DNA of 64,000 bases from Tillus elongatus. Lineage: Eukaryota; Arthropoda; Insecta; Coleoptera; Cleridae. The stretch's first letter is position 1; the number at the start of each line of letters is the position of its first letter. This document shows, in pieces, positions 22,866 to 35,195 of this stretch. Under the pieces are notes generated by a model that had not been told where the DNA came from, ran no database searches, and saw only the letters and a list, made by a program, of their open reading frames with translations. The stretch is from the NCBI GenBank assembly GCA_964006375.1, contig OZ023267.1:12501846-12565845 (forward strand), in the 5' to 3' direction. A program made the position numbers and the translations under genes.

Positions 22866-23430
22866 ATATCAAATAAAATGTAACACATGCAATGAAAAAT
22901 GACAAAAAAATCAATAGAAACAAGATTCAAGGAACATATAACAACATTAGATAAAATCCACATACCTAGCAAGAAATCAAACTTAACTACATACATTCAC
23001 AACAAAAAACACCAAAAACCAGATATCAACCAATTACAAGTAATAAAACATACTAAAGACCACAAAAAATTGAAATCTGGGAACAGTGCTACATTCAACA
23101 AACAAACGGTAAGAAACAATTAATCCATAAACAAATCCAAGCCGTGCAAATAGACAAGTCATCATATCACAATAATAAAGGCAGGAAACCGATAGGATTG
23201 ACACAGACCGAAAACACAGCCAATCAGACAACTGTAAACCGACCAATAGAAGCTGAACACGCAGGCGTCACATCCAATCGTAGAAATTGAACACACAGGA
23301 ACTAACAGAGCCAGCAACGTGCTGATAATGAACCAGGAAGGTTCGAAACTACAGTCCACATAAACAAATAGAAAATCACAGAAAGTACAGCAAACAAATA
23401 AAAGTGTATATTTAAAAAGTGATTATAGTG
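22866..23430 (+). mobile_element. Penelope-like element, GIY-YIG endonuclease tail
   Basis: On the plus strand YQIKCNTCNEK (near 22866) and, after a frameshift that removes the YIG, TKKSIETRFKEHITTLDKI (22899 on) match the C-terminal GIY-YIG endonuclease of Penelope-like retroelements (family pattern: YxIxCxxCxxxYIGxTxRxxxxRxxEH). SNLTTYIHNKKH and LQVIKHTKDHKKL follow. The remainder to 23430 is decayed ORF and 3' tail. It ends 20-odd bp from a (TA)n tract. The reverse transcriptase part is missing. Confidence 0.75.
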
Positions 23431-23442
23431 TAGTGCAACATT

Positions 23443-23684
<242 letters not shown>

Positions 23685-23699
23685 AAAGAATGGTAAAGG

Positions 23700-24557
23700 G
23701 GTATGGTCATTTTGAGATGACCACTTTTTTTAGCGGTCACGAATGAAACTAGTATACTTTGATAGTACCTCACCTCATACAACATATGTAACAGTGGTAC
23801 AAAAAGATTTCAAAAGTGCATCGCAGCCGAGATCTACAGGGTGATTCATTAGGTGAGCGACATTCATATGTCGGTAACTATGGCAACTGGAGCTTCGAGG
23901 AAAAAACTGTTCGAAGGCTCTTTCAAGTACAATTCAGATGATATTTAATTATTTTCTTATTCTTGCCGCAAGATGACGCGTTTCCGGTTAAAACTTTTTG
24001 AAGGCTGTTATTTCAAAATATTCCTATTACAATGTTTTCTTCTTTTTAATTTTCCTGGAACCTCGAGTCTTGTTCTATATTTTTCCCTGAGTTAAGAGCA
24101 TCTCATACAGGGTGTTCACGGAAATCGTTTAGAATAGCTATCTCCGTCATTACTGTATACAATGTGATTCAAATGTGGAAAATTGTTCAGCTTTTCACGA
24201 GCATCTCGATTCTAACTCCAAAAAGAAAAACAATTGCGCGTGGAATAGCTGATATTGACATATTAAGTTTGTCTTGAACTGCAAATTCTATTGTCCATTT
24301 TATGATCTTCTAGTCTATTCTGCCTAGTTCCAGAGATATCTAGATCTGGATATGTTTGTTCACGGGAATCGTTTACAATAGTCATCTCCGTTATTATTGG
24401 AGCTACAATGTGGTTCAAACGTGGAAAGTTGTTTAGCTTTTCACGTGTATCTCAATTCTGACGTCAAAGAAGCATTTGCGCAGATAAATCTCTAATCGGT
24501 TATTTTACATTTGGTTTTGGGATGATCTCTTTTTTTTAGCGACCATAAATAAAACTA
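23700..24557 (+). repeat. Unclassified repeat with 243-bp internal duplication
   Basis: GTTCACGGAAATCGTTTAGA (from about 24115) recurs as GTTCACGGGAATCGTTTACA (from about 24358), each followed by about 110 bp of similar sequence (ATCTCCGT, TTTAGCTTTTCACG). A GCGGTCACGAATGAAACTAG segment at 23734 also recurs at 24539 as GCGACCATAAATAAAACTAC. It is probably an old non-autonomous transposon; no coding content. Confidence 0.65.
24547..24557. repeat. Target-site duplication, left copy
   Basis: AAATAAAACTA, identical to 24891-24901, on either side of the LINE insertion. Confidence 0.85.
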
Positions 24558-24890
24558 CACATGGCTGTCAAGAAACACCTGCATAAAATGGGGCGGTTCG
24601 AAAGGAACCTGGCATGCAGACTCTGCGGCGAAGGGGAGGAATCAGCCCAGCACATCTTGTGCGAGTGTAAAGCTCTGGAGCGCAAAAGACCACTGATCTA
24701 CGGTCAGTCTAGACCGGAGACAGAGCAATATAAAACTTCACCCTACCAATTGCTGTTCAGACTAGTTCAAGGCACAGTGATTTTGGAATGGGTGGAGTAG
24801 AACAGACAAAGGGGCATGCACAATAAGCCAAAGGCTGCGGTGCTACCGGGACGGCAAAGACGCGGACGAGCCCTGATGGAGAAAAAAAAC
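24558..24890 (+). mobile_element. 5'-truncated LINE insertion with zinc-knuckle C-terminus
   Basis: A 333-bp insertion flanked by an 11-bp target-site duplication and ending in an A-rich tail. It encodes the last 79 codons of a LINE polyprotein: CRLCGEGEESAQHILCECKA is the C-x2-C...H-x4-C finger that follows RNase H in R1/I/Jockey-type elements. The frame ends ILEWVE, stop. The 3' UTR contains GCACAATAAGCCAAAGGCTG, shared with the tiny insertion at 42041-42086. Open frame and perfect TSD indicate a fairly young insertion. Confidence 0.85.
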
Positions 24891-24901
24891 AAATAAAACT
24901 A
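24891..24901. repeat. Target-site duplication, right copy
   Basis: AAATAAAACTA, matching 24547-24557. Confidence 0.85.
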
Positions 24902-25936
24902 GCAAGCCTTGATAGTACCTCACACACATATGTAATTTTACGTATGAGTATTCCTTATCATGCATTACACAGTAGATTTTTAATTTAGACATATAATTTG
25001 TTCGCCGATAATGACAAGTGAAAGAGTTTTTCAATACTTGTGTACTGCAATATATTCTATACAAATGCGGACGTAGAACTTTATCTGGCTTCGCAAATAT
25101 TTGTTTTCTTCTTTGTCAAACCAGAGAAAGTATCTACTTTTGTATTTAATATGGAACGGTTTCACCAAATAACGGCAACAACAATTAGTGAATATTCTAT
25201 GTCATTCTTTGTAAATTTAAAAACCACGCCTTTGCTTCTTTGGACTAGTAAAAAAAAATCATGTATACGCCACTGGTTAGAAGCGATAGGGATACCGAAG
25301 AAGCAAAGGCAAAGGTAAACAGAGAGATGATCTTCTGGCTTCTGTGCACTGGACATGGGCACTGCAGTGCCCGGTCTCGCTGACTTGGCGCCTACACCCT
25401 GCGGTGTTAGACCAGCCTGCTTCAGACATACACTTCCAATTCTCCTTACACAAATCTTCTTTCCTTTCTCATTTTTATTACCTGTTAAATATTATGCCGT
25501 TTTTTGTTATTATAAAAGATTATGTAATTAAACAACAACTGTGACTTGGCCAGATTTGGAAAGTAGATGTTTTATTATAGGTATCTCTAGTATTGTACCA
25601 TTTTTAAACTGTTGTGTTAATACAGGCGTAATATGCATACAGGCGTCAAATAATTATTAGACAATTACAAGTTTATTGTTAAATTTAATAACAATGCTAT
25701 GGAGACAAATAAGAATACACATTCTCAATATAATAGTGTCATTCTGATAAAACGTTCAGTTTATTGTGTGAAGTTCTATTCGGTGATCATAAAATTGAAA
25801 TGCGATTGACTTTCTGTGAAATGGAAATAATTCAGTTGTTTGGTAATTTTGTTCGTATTACCAAAGAAGTTGCAAGATTTAACTTGCGACACCGTCAACC
25901 AGTTTCTGCTCAGGTGATGGGCCAGCCTGTATATAT
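24902..25936. other. Noncoding spacer
   Basis: No recognisable gene. A GC-richer stretch at 25335-25440 (TGCACTGGACATGGGCACTG) stands out but has no kin in the window. Confidence 0.4.
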
Positions 25937-28203
25937 ACATATTTATTTATTTATTTAACATTACACTACCCAACAAGACAAGCCCAATTATTGGGTAGGA
26001 AATACAGAAATGACCTACAAAAACAGGATTAAAAATTAAAATTAAAACTAAAAATAAGCATTTTAATCCATAATTTACAATTACATAATAGAATCTAACT
26101 AAAACAGAAAGATATAAAAAATCCCAATAATTAACAATGAGTAAAAAATAATCAGAAACACAAATCAGACCTCCATAACTGTGAAATACATACCAGTCCT
26201 TCACAACCGTGAGACTGCCAACCCTTTGAGCAACCTTGGATCCGACACAAAGATATGAATGGAAGACGCGTGCCTGTTGGCAACAGAACACAATCTATAA
26301 AGCGGTGAGAACTTCACAATATTAGTTCGCGGCGTAGGTAACCAAAAGGTGACCGGGTTTCGCGAATATTCTTGGAACATTAAAGTTTAGTTGCTCAAGT
26401 AGACGAGAGCAGTCAGAGGATCCTCTTACTAAAGCATTAAAAAAAATTGTGCAGCTTGTTTCCTTCTAGATTCTAGACTTGGTAGCAAGAAGTCCCGCTG
26501 CATATACTCCGAAGGGTAACCCACGGAGGGATATATACCATTGAGGCGGAAGTAAATATATTTTAGAAAGCGTCTTTGGATCTTTTCCAACTGGAGAATA
26601 TGGTTCTGGTAACCCGGAGACCATACAACTGAAGCATACTCAAGTCTATTACGGATAAAAGTACAGAAAATCATTTCAAATGTGTCAATATTACTAAAGT
26701 CGCGGCAATTCCTAGTAATAAAGCCTATTAGTTTAAATGCGTTGGATACAACATTTTCAATATGATATAAGAAAGACAATTTTCTATCAAATATTGCGCC
26801 CAAATCACGGATAGATGCCGGCCTAGCCAGAGACACATTATTAAGACAAGAATCACATTGTATGGGCACCAACCTAAGAGTAAAGGAAAGACAGCTACAT
26901 TTTGCAATATTTAAAGAAATATTATTTATATTGCACCACTCCTCCACATCCTCTAATGCTAATTGAAGTCGAATACAATCATCCACCGACTTCACCTCAC
27001 AGAAAATGTCGATGTCATCGGCATACAGGACACATTCAACCCTCAAACCACCAACGAGATCGTTAATGAAAATATTAAAGAACAAAGGACCCAAAATCGA
27101 CCCCTGATGTGGCTGAAATATATTTTGATCTGCAGCCATCCACAACCACATATTGCTTTCTGTCTATAAGGTAATACGCAATCAGTTTTCGGAGTGATTC
27201 AGATAAGCCAAATGCTTCTAATTTACGTAGCAGAATAGCATGATCAATGCGGTCAAATGTCTTTGACATATCAAGGTAGATGACATCGACCTGACTACGA
27301 TTATCTAAAGCTTCCGCAATGTATTGCGTAGCGCAAACTAAGTTTCTAACTGCTGATCCGCCTGGCATGTAGCCGTGCTAAGAAGGAGTGAATGAAGCTC
27401 TTTATATGGAAGAATATATGCCTGTATAATAACATTTCCAAAGCTTTAAGGAAGTTACAGGATAGCGATATCTGTCTATAATTATCTATAAGTCTTTTAT
27501 CACCAGCCTTATAAACTGGACAGGATTTCGATATCTTCCACACTATTGGTATTTTACAGTACCTTAAACATAAATTAAGCATAACCTGTAAGGGGAAAGC
27601 TAAAACGGCTGCACAATCCTTCAAAATAAATGATAGGATTAGGTCAGGACCTGATTTCATATGAGGCTTAAACGCCCGAAGAACCTCCTCAACTTCTGAA
27701 AGAAGAAAACTCACTATTTGTAATGGAGTACAATCATTGTCTTTTAAGGTGGTATTTACCACAGATTGCGGTGCAGGTGTGGAGTGTCCAGATACATATG
27801 TAGACTGGAAAAAATCAGCAAAACTATTAGCAATCTCATCGGATTGATGCAAGTTGAGACCATTATACTCCATTGTTTTGGGAAGAGAATTATGTTGCTT
27901 CTTAGAGTTCAGAAATGACCAGAACTTCTTTGGGTTATTAGAGACTGAAACTTCACAGCTCATGAGGTAATTATTATATTCAGTGTTCAACAAATCCTTA
28001 AGCTCAGACCTTAACCTCCTAAACTCATCATAGTCAGCTGACTCCCCAGAATGTCTATATATCGACCGACTCTTAGTTTTTAGCTTATACAGCTTCACCA
28101 CCTCCCTAGTAAACCAAGGAGGTTACTTAGAAGATCTAGGACTGGACTTTGGGACACACGAATCAAAAGTATCATAGAGAATAGAATAGAATTGTGAGCA
28201 AGC
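25937..28203 (-). mobile_element. Jockey/CR1-group LINE, 5'-truncated RT
   Basis: The minus strand begins in the endonuclease-RT linker (PPWFTREVVKLYKLKTKSRS, 28110) and continues through RRLRSELKDLLN and KKFWSFLNSKK. The RT fingers (KISKSCPVYKAGDKRLIDNY) follow, then the palm (VDVIYLDMSKTFDRIDHAIL), HQGSILGPLFFNIFINDL, and the catalytic LYADDIDIFC, which is intact. The thumb ends LESRRKQAAQFF. At least two frameshifts break the ORF (near 27360 and 27110). A 400-bp 3' UTR ends in an (AAAT)n-type tail near 25937. The endonuclease is absent and the 5' end meets a TA-core fragment at 28203. It differs from the A-D family and from the RNase H type. Confidence 0.85.
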
Positions 28204-28315
28204 AAATGAAACTGACCCCGGATATGGGTCCTAAGCGTTAATTTAAAGAAATTTTTTCAAAATTCAAAAGTCGGAATCTCCCCAATAATGAATTTTTTCT
28301 AAGAAAATTCACTAA
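28204..28315 (-). mobile_element. TA-core element, palindromic-end fragment
   Basis: ACTGACCCCGGATATGGGTC, CAAAATTCAAAAGTCGGAAT, and the palindromic end finishing TTCACTAA. No (TA)n and no other half. Confidence 0.8.
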
Positions 28316-28759
28316 AAGACACACACGAACAAGGAAGGATTCCACTAAAAAAGCGCGGTTTTATCGTCAAAAATGTAAAAATAAAGTTAGAATTTAAAAA
28401 ATAGCACGTAATTTTCACGTGTTCATTTTCTTGTCTTATAATAGAACTACTATTTTTATTCTATGGATATTGGCGTGAGCACAGAGTGCAAAATGGCGGA
28501 GAACATGGAGTATTAAATTCACACCAGAATGACCATGGACCCTGAATATCGGTAAAATCAAATGAAGGAAGAGGCAGATACGCCTACCATTGACACAACA
28601 ACTCCAACAATTATCTCTCGATTTTACTGTTGATTTTTAGGAGATGTAAACATTTAGCTGGTACTAAGCTGGGCTCATCTAAAGAAATGTTTTGAAAACT
28701 CGAACTCAGTTTGTGTATTTATTTATGAAAAACTGCTACCACGTCGAAAAACGTAAAAC
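28316..28759. other. Noncoding spacer before the satellite
   Basis: No recognisable feature. Confidence 0.4.
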
Positions 28760-31140
28760 GATAAGACATAAAACTTGATGTGAACTCTTGGCATTGGTTC
28801 TACATAACTTTTTAACAGTCTCAATATCCGATATGAGCTCTGGTTATGGGTTCTACAGAAGTTTCTTGACAGTCTAAAACTTGACTGAACTCTGAAGATG
28901 GGTTCTCAAGAAGTTTGTTGACAGTATAAAACTTGATTCAAACTCTAGATTTGGGTTCTACAGAAGTTTTTTGACAATATAAAACTTGATATGGGTTCTA
29001 CAGAAGTTCTTTGACAATCTAAAACTTCCTACGAACTCTGGATATGGATTCTACAGACGTTTCTTGACAGTCTAAAACTTGATATGAACGCTGGATATGG
29101 GTTCTACAGAAATTTTTGACAATCTAATACCTTGATATGAACTCTGGATATGGGTTCTACAGAAGTTTCTTGACAATCTAATAAAAAAGTTCTGCAGCCT
29201 TTCTTGACAGCATAATACTTGCATGAACTCTGGATATGGGTTCTACAAAAAAAAAATTGAATATCTAAAACTTGATATGAACTCTGGAGATGGGTTCTGC
29301 AGAAGTTTGTTGACAGTCTAAAACTTGATTCAAACTCTAGATTTGGGTTCTACAGAAGTTTTTTGACAATATAAAACTTGATATGGGTTCTACAGAAGTT
29401 CTTTGACAATCTAAAACTTCCTACGAACTCTGGATATGGATTCTACAGACGTTTCTTGACAGTCTAAAACTTGATATGAACGCTGGATATGGGTTCTACA
29501 GAAATTTTTGACAATCTAATACCTTGATATGAACTCTGGATATGGGTTCTACAGAAGTTTCTTGACAATCTAATAATAAAGTTCTGCAGCCTATCTTGAC
29601 AGTATAATACTTGCATGAACTCTGGATATGGGTTCTACAAAAAAAATTTGAATATCTAAAACTTGATATGAACTCTGGATATGGGTTCTACGGAAGTTTT
29701 TTGACAGTCTAATACCTTGATATGAACTCTGGATATGGGTTCTACGGAAGTTTCGTGACAGTCTAATACTTGATATCAGCTCTGGATATGGGTTCTACAC
29801 AAGTTTTTTGACAGTCTAATACCTTGACATGAACTCTGGATCTGGGTTCTACAGAAGTTTCTTGACAGTCTAATACTTGATATGAACTCTGGATATGGGT
29901 TCTACAGAAATTTTTGACAGCCTAATACCTTGATATGAACTCTGAATATGGGTTCTACAGAAGTTTCTTGACAATCTAATACCTTGATATGAACTCTGGA
30001 TATGGGTTCTACGGAAGTTTCGTGACAGTCTAATACTTGATATCAGCTCTGGATATGGGTTCTACACAAGTTTCTTGGCAGTTTAATACTTGATATGAAC
30101 TTTGGATATGGGTTCTACAGAAGTTCTTTGACAATCTAAAACTTCCTATGAACTCTGGATATGGGTTCTACAGGCGTTTCTTGACAGTCTAAAACTTGAT
30201 ATGAACGCTGGATATGGGTTCTGCAGAAGTTTCTTGACAGTCTAATACTTGATATACACTCTGGATATGGGTTCTACAGAAGTCTCTTGACAATCTAAAA
30301 CTCCATATGAACTCTGAATATGGGTTCTGCAGAAGTTTCTTGACAGTTTAAAACTTGATACGAATGCTGGATATGGGTTCTACAGAAGTCTCTTGACAGT
30401 CTAAAACTTGATGTGAACTCGGGATATGAGTTCTTCAGATGTTTCTTGACAGTCTAATACTTGACATGAACTCTGTATATGGGTTCTACAGATTTTTTTT
30501 GATAATCTAAAACTTGATATGAACTCTGGATATGGGTTCTACAGACGTTTTTGACAGTCTAATATTTGATATGAACTCGTTATGGTTTTTACAGAAGTGT
30601 TTTGACAATATAAAAGTTGATATGAACTCTGGATTTGGGGTCTACAGAATTTTTTGGCAATCTAAAACCTGATATGAACTCTGGATATTCGTTCTACAGA
30701 AGTTTCTTGAAAGTCCGAATATTGATATGAATTCTAGATGTGGGTTTTACAGAAGTTTCTTGACAGTGCAAAACTTGATGTGAAATATGCATATGGGTTC
30801 TACAGAAGTTTTTTGACAATATAAAACTTGATATGAACTCTGGATTTGGGGTCTACAGAAGTTTTTGCCAATCTTAAACCTGATATGGACTCTGGATATA
30901 CGTTCTACAGAACTTTCTTGACAGTTATGATATGAATTCTAGATGTGGATTTTACAGAAGTTTCTTGACAGTGCAAAACTTGATGTGAAATATGCATATG
31001 GGTTCTACAGAAGTTTTTTGACAATATAAAACTTGATATGAGCTCTGGATATACGTGTAGAAATTTCTTGGAAGTCTAAAACTTGATATGAACTCCTGAT
31101 ATGGGTTTTACAGAAGTTTTTTGAAAGTCTAACTACCGTT
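28760..31140. repeat. 53-bp minisatellite array, ~44 copies
   Basis: The repeated unit is TTCTACAGAAGTTTCTTGAC AGTCTAATACTTGATATGAA CTCTGGATATGGG (53 bp; e.g. GGG at 29844, 29897 and 29950). Units vary by substitutions, one-base indels (TAATACTTG/TAATACCTTG) and partial deletions. A block of about 390 bp (about seven units plus a partial) is duplicated: AAGTTTGTTGACAG starts near 28911 and 29303. No coding potential in any frame. Confidence 0.95.
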
Positions 31141-31984
31141 GCCTCTCTCGTTACATTATTTTTGAGGAAAACTAGCTAAAAACCTACTACTATTTATATT
31201 AACATTGGAATGAGAGCAATGGCCTTTTTCGCTATTCTCACGTATCTAATCTCCATAATTCATGTCTCCTATTATTGTTTCTGCAATTTACAACTGTACA
31301 CATGTGTAATAGTATAAGGCCTATATGTGTGGGTTAAAATTCTCAACATGCCCAGAACAAAAGTCCTTTTCGATTCCCATTTTAAAACACCAAACACGTG
31401 TATTTTTATAGAAACTTACGAGTTTTCTGACGAAATACGACATCATGCATAATTCATTTAATGTTATGACTAAAATACAGTCGCCAGGTCTGAAGCAGAC
31501 CGAGCGGTGCTGCTTTAACAGTCTAAAAAACAAGAATACATGATGCAAGGTACAAAAATAAAAATAAAAACTGTCATTGTAGAGTCATTAACCGATAGCC
31601 CTGGTGATTTGATGCTTATTTACGCAGAATCCAGATCGACTTCTTAAATTTTGATTCGCCAATGTTGTTTATAGACGTCGACCAGTCGCTTAACATACAA
31701 ATCTAATATATATTCTAACAAATTGATATACTTCATGTTTTGGAAATGTTAATATCTTGTAATGCGATAACATTCGGCCATTATAAATCTTGTCGGAGTT
31801 AATGTACGCTTTAGAGAATGTCAGACTATTCTTAAACGATGAGTTTTATTTTAATAGATTGTGTTGAGCTGAATTTATAATAAATAAAAGGTTTAGATTA
31901 AGCATCTCTTTATTTCGCCAGCTAATCGGAAAAAGCATATATGTAGGTGTGTCTGCGTGTGTTATTATTATTTATTGTAACAGT
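31141..31984. other. Noncoding spacer
   Basis: No repeat or gene recognised. Confidence 0.4.
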
Positions 31985-33145
31985 TGAATATATACATCAA
32001 TGTACAATTTAACTAAACATTAAATAGAAGGCTTCTCTCCAGACAACAAATTTATTTAAAAATATTTCCCGACGCGTTTCGACACTCTAAGAGCTCATCT
32101 TCAGGGGATACATCTAGAATGATAACAAAAAAGGTCTGTCAGAAAAACGATAGTCTCTCTGGTAGGCAATTGTGAAGGTTAGAGGACAATGGGGACAAGA
32201 TACTCTACAGAAAACGTCAAAGGTTAAAATCATAAGTCACACAGTAAAATGCTAACTAACAGTCAAGCTAAAACTAAGAAAGTTACAATGAAACACAAGC
32301 AGATACAGCACCACAAGCTGAAAAACTATGTTAAAGCTAAAACATGCAGTCATAAATGAACTAAATCAAAATATCAGAGCAAACTGACAAGCGTTGAAAG
32401 CTACAAAAAATGCAAAAAGTATATTATTTGAAAATTAAAGAATTAAAGTCTACTGCAGAAATAGAACAAGCCAAGGAGTGAAACTGACAGGGTAAACACC
32501 ACAAGTGGCAATCACAATCTAGCAGAAACCCAATGAGAACCATTAAGGTGAAGAAATTTATAAGAGATTAAAAGAGAAAAACAAAATGGAAACTACTCAC
32601 TTGATCAATTCTCGAAAAATCGAATTTGAAACTATACAAAAGGTTCAATAGGCAGAAACTTCATCTATTGTACTACAGGTTCTGCAACACTACATCTGAA
32701 TTCGCCAGAAATTTGTCCCCAAACAAAAATCAATGAAAAAGATCGGCGATTTAAATCAACAGCAGCAATGAAGGTCAGCCATTATGCCAAGTTGAACAGG
32801 TAGGGGGCACTGGCGTAAGTGCAAAAGGGTGAAACAGAAACAAGTGTCAGAAGCGACATGTGTCAATGACAAAATAAGCAGAAATGGAAGGGGAGCCACA
32901 GAACAGCCATCTTCAAATACATCACACTTCTGGTCACATAGAAAACAATAGAGTTTAGTAGCACTATTACACCAATTGGTTGTAGAAGGAAGGAAAGTTT
33001 GTAATATCAGTGTTGGACAAAATCTCAATTTCTTCTAAGACAAATTGTTCTACACCAAAACTTGAAGGGTGCAAGATCTCAGCATCTGTATTTTTGTTAA
33101 AGCAGTGGCCACTCTCTCTTAAATGGAAACCAAAATTGTTTGATT
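31985..33145 (-). mobile_element. Second Penelope-like element, 3' part
   Basis: On the minus strand FHLRESGHCFNKNTDAEILH and then FGVEQFVLEEIEILSN (33060-33130) match the C-terminal part of the GIY-YIG domain of Penelope-like proteins (HLxxxGHxxNxxxxxILH...LExxEI). The ORF closes at FYNQLV, stop. About 900 bp of untranslated 3' region ends in the PLE-type tail ATGAGCTCTTAGAGTGTCGA followed by AACGCGTC. It is a different family from 46610-50350. RT is missing. Confidence 0.65.
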
Positions 33146-33325
33146 TTTAAACCTGTCAACTGAAAAATAACACAAGAAAGGTTGCTATGGATATAACACT
33201 ATTGCGACAATTAAGAATACTGTCATTCTTAATTATCTGAACAATTTGAGATGTATTTAACACGTTGCTTAAAATTTTGTACTAAATAGTTTGTTTCCTG
33301 TTTATTTTAAATATTATTCAACGAT

Positions 33326-34430
33326 ATGTTCAGTAATGAAGAATATTTTGACATGTTGGAATGTAATATTCGTTCTAACCGAAATACTGAGGCAGCTGCA
33401 AATTCATATCAAAACAACTACCCAGAAAGACGACAACCAAACACCAAAATATTTCGCAGGATAGTGACCAATCTATTGAACGATGGTACCTTCCACGCAA
33501 AGAAACTGCCTAGAAATGAAGAAAGAAATAATGCCGTCTTACAGGTTTCAAACAAAAGCCCTCCGCAATTTGTTCGGTATTATGGTGAACAAATTGACGT
33601 TCCAAAAAGTACGGTACACCGTGTATTAAAACAAAGTCATTACCATCCATACAAACCTACAATCGTACAAGGCTTAAATGTTAACGATTACCCTAAGCTA
33701 CTTCTATTCTGCAGATGGTATCAAGGACAATGTCAGCAAGATGAAAATTTTCATTTGTAAATAATATGGACTGATGAATCCAGATTTACAAATTGTGGTG
33801 TGTATAATCGGCCATAATAGGCATTATTGGGCAAATAAAAATCCCCATATAAAGGAAAAAAGACGATTGCAAGACAGATTTCGTATTAATGTTTGGTGCG
33901 GCTTATTAGGTAAAAAATGTTATGTTTTATTTGTAGATTAGACAGTTAATTTTTTAAAATTTCAGGTAACTTCATTGTTGGTCCGTTCTTTTTTGAAAAT
34001 AATTTATCTGGGGAAAGGTATCTTAATCGATTGAGAAATGATATCTTACCAACAATTAGTAGAGTTCATGATAAGTTAGGACGAGATTTGGTACCAACAA
34101 GACGGTTGTCCATGTCACAATGCTAGGATCGTCAAAGAATTTTTGTACCAAAATTTTAATAATCGTGTCATTTGTAACAATGGGCCGGTTCATTGGTGTG
34201 CTCAAAGTCCTGATATAACACCCATGGATTTTTATTTTTGGGGTACTGTGAAGAATGATGTGTATAAATTCAATCCACCACAAAATATCAATGAATTACG
34301 AAACATAATCACGGGAGCTATAAAACACATTACCCAAAACATCCTCACCAGAGTTTGCAGGCATGTTTTAAAAAGGTGTATAAAGTGCATTGAGCAAAAC
34401 AGTGGTCATATTGAACAATTTTCTATTTAG
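33326..34430 (+). pseudogene. Tc1/mariner transposase, DD41D-type, with a 56-bp intron
   Basis: The N-terminal 140 codons (MFSNEEYFDMLECNIRSN...KIFRRIVTNLLNDGTF, VPKSTVHRVLKQ) are a DUF4817-type helix-turn-helix region. The catalytic domain follows: IIWTDESRFTN (first Asp), a YQQDGCPCHNAR motif (second Asp at 34101) and SPDITPMDFYFWG (third Asp at 34227). Exactly 41 residues separate the last two, so DD41D, as in the rosa-like mariners. A GT-AG intron at 33910-33965 restores WCGLLG/NFIVGPFFFENN. The gene is dead: an in-frame TAA at 33758, a one-base insertion near 33812, and a frame change before 34090. Terminal inverted repeats were not found. Confidence 0.8.
33910..33965 (+). other. Apparent spliceosomal intron in the mariner pseudogene
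   Basis: Starts GTAAAAAATG and ends TTTAAAATTTCAG. Removing it joins GGCTTATTAG to GTAACTTC in frame (G-L-L-G-N-F). It contains in-frame stops otherwise. It is unusually short and was inferred only from frame continuity. Confidence 0.65.
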
Positions 34431-35139
34431 TGAATTTTTAAGTTTCTCTTTTATTATTTGTTGAGTTCGGTTTCTAATTGTGTTGTTTTGTGGAGTTTAA
34501 ATTTGGATTTTTTATTGCAGGGTTTCGTTATTTAACTGTTTTACATAATATTGCCTAGCATTATTACGTAATTAAGTTTTGTAAATTAAATAACAATATT
34601 TTTTATCGTGAATCTTTACGCTAAATTATGTTAAAAGTAGAAATATATTGTTAGACTCCATGACTTACTGCTTTTTGCACACTTTTTTTTGTCACTTGGT
34701 TTTCTGGTATTGGATTTCATAGCCTACTATCCTCAAAACGGTTTTTCTCAAAATTGTCGGTGCAATTACAATATTTCTCAAGCATGTTGTACATCATTGG
34801 AAAGCTGTTTTCACAGGCTATCACATGAGCAAAAAATCCAATATGGCTGCCATAATAAAAACAAACGTTGATACATGTAGCTCAAAAATAAATGACAACC
34901 CAAAGTTGAGAATAGCACAAAAAGATCACTCTGTAAAAAGTGTCCTGATAATGTGCAAGTCTTAGACATGTCAGATCAACGCCTACTTAGATATTGAAGA
35001 AAAAAGAAATCGACAAATAATGGTTTTAAAAATAACTCGAAAATGAAAAGAGGCAGGGCAAAATACTCGCATTTGGAACGAGCATGAAATTCTACAAAAT
35101 ATTACTAATTTAACCGTCTCCCTATCTCTAATAATAACG
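34431..35139. other. Noncoding DNA downstream of the mariner
   Basis: The stretch 34735-34860 (CAAAACGGTTTTTCTC, TACATCATTGGAAAGCTG) looks like an old dispersed repeat, but no second copy exists in this window. Confidence 0.35.
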
Positions 35140-35195
35140 GAAATTTGAAAGTCGCGATCCCCTCATTAGTGAATTTTTGTAAGAATATTCACTAA
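35140..35195 (-). mobile_element. TA-core element, terminal palindrome fragment
   Basis: GTCGCGATCCCCTCATTAGT, then GAATTTTTGTAAGAATATTC and ACTAA. Confidence 0.75.

Noticed and set aside
28760..31140. CRISPR-like regular repeat array
   Set aside because: Repeats are contiguous 53-bp units without unique spacers, in a eukaryotic genome with no cas genes.
32756..33028. 90-codon minus-strand frame as a secreted protein
   Set aside because: Cys/Leu-rich chance frame lying in the untranslated 3' region of the PLE relic.
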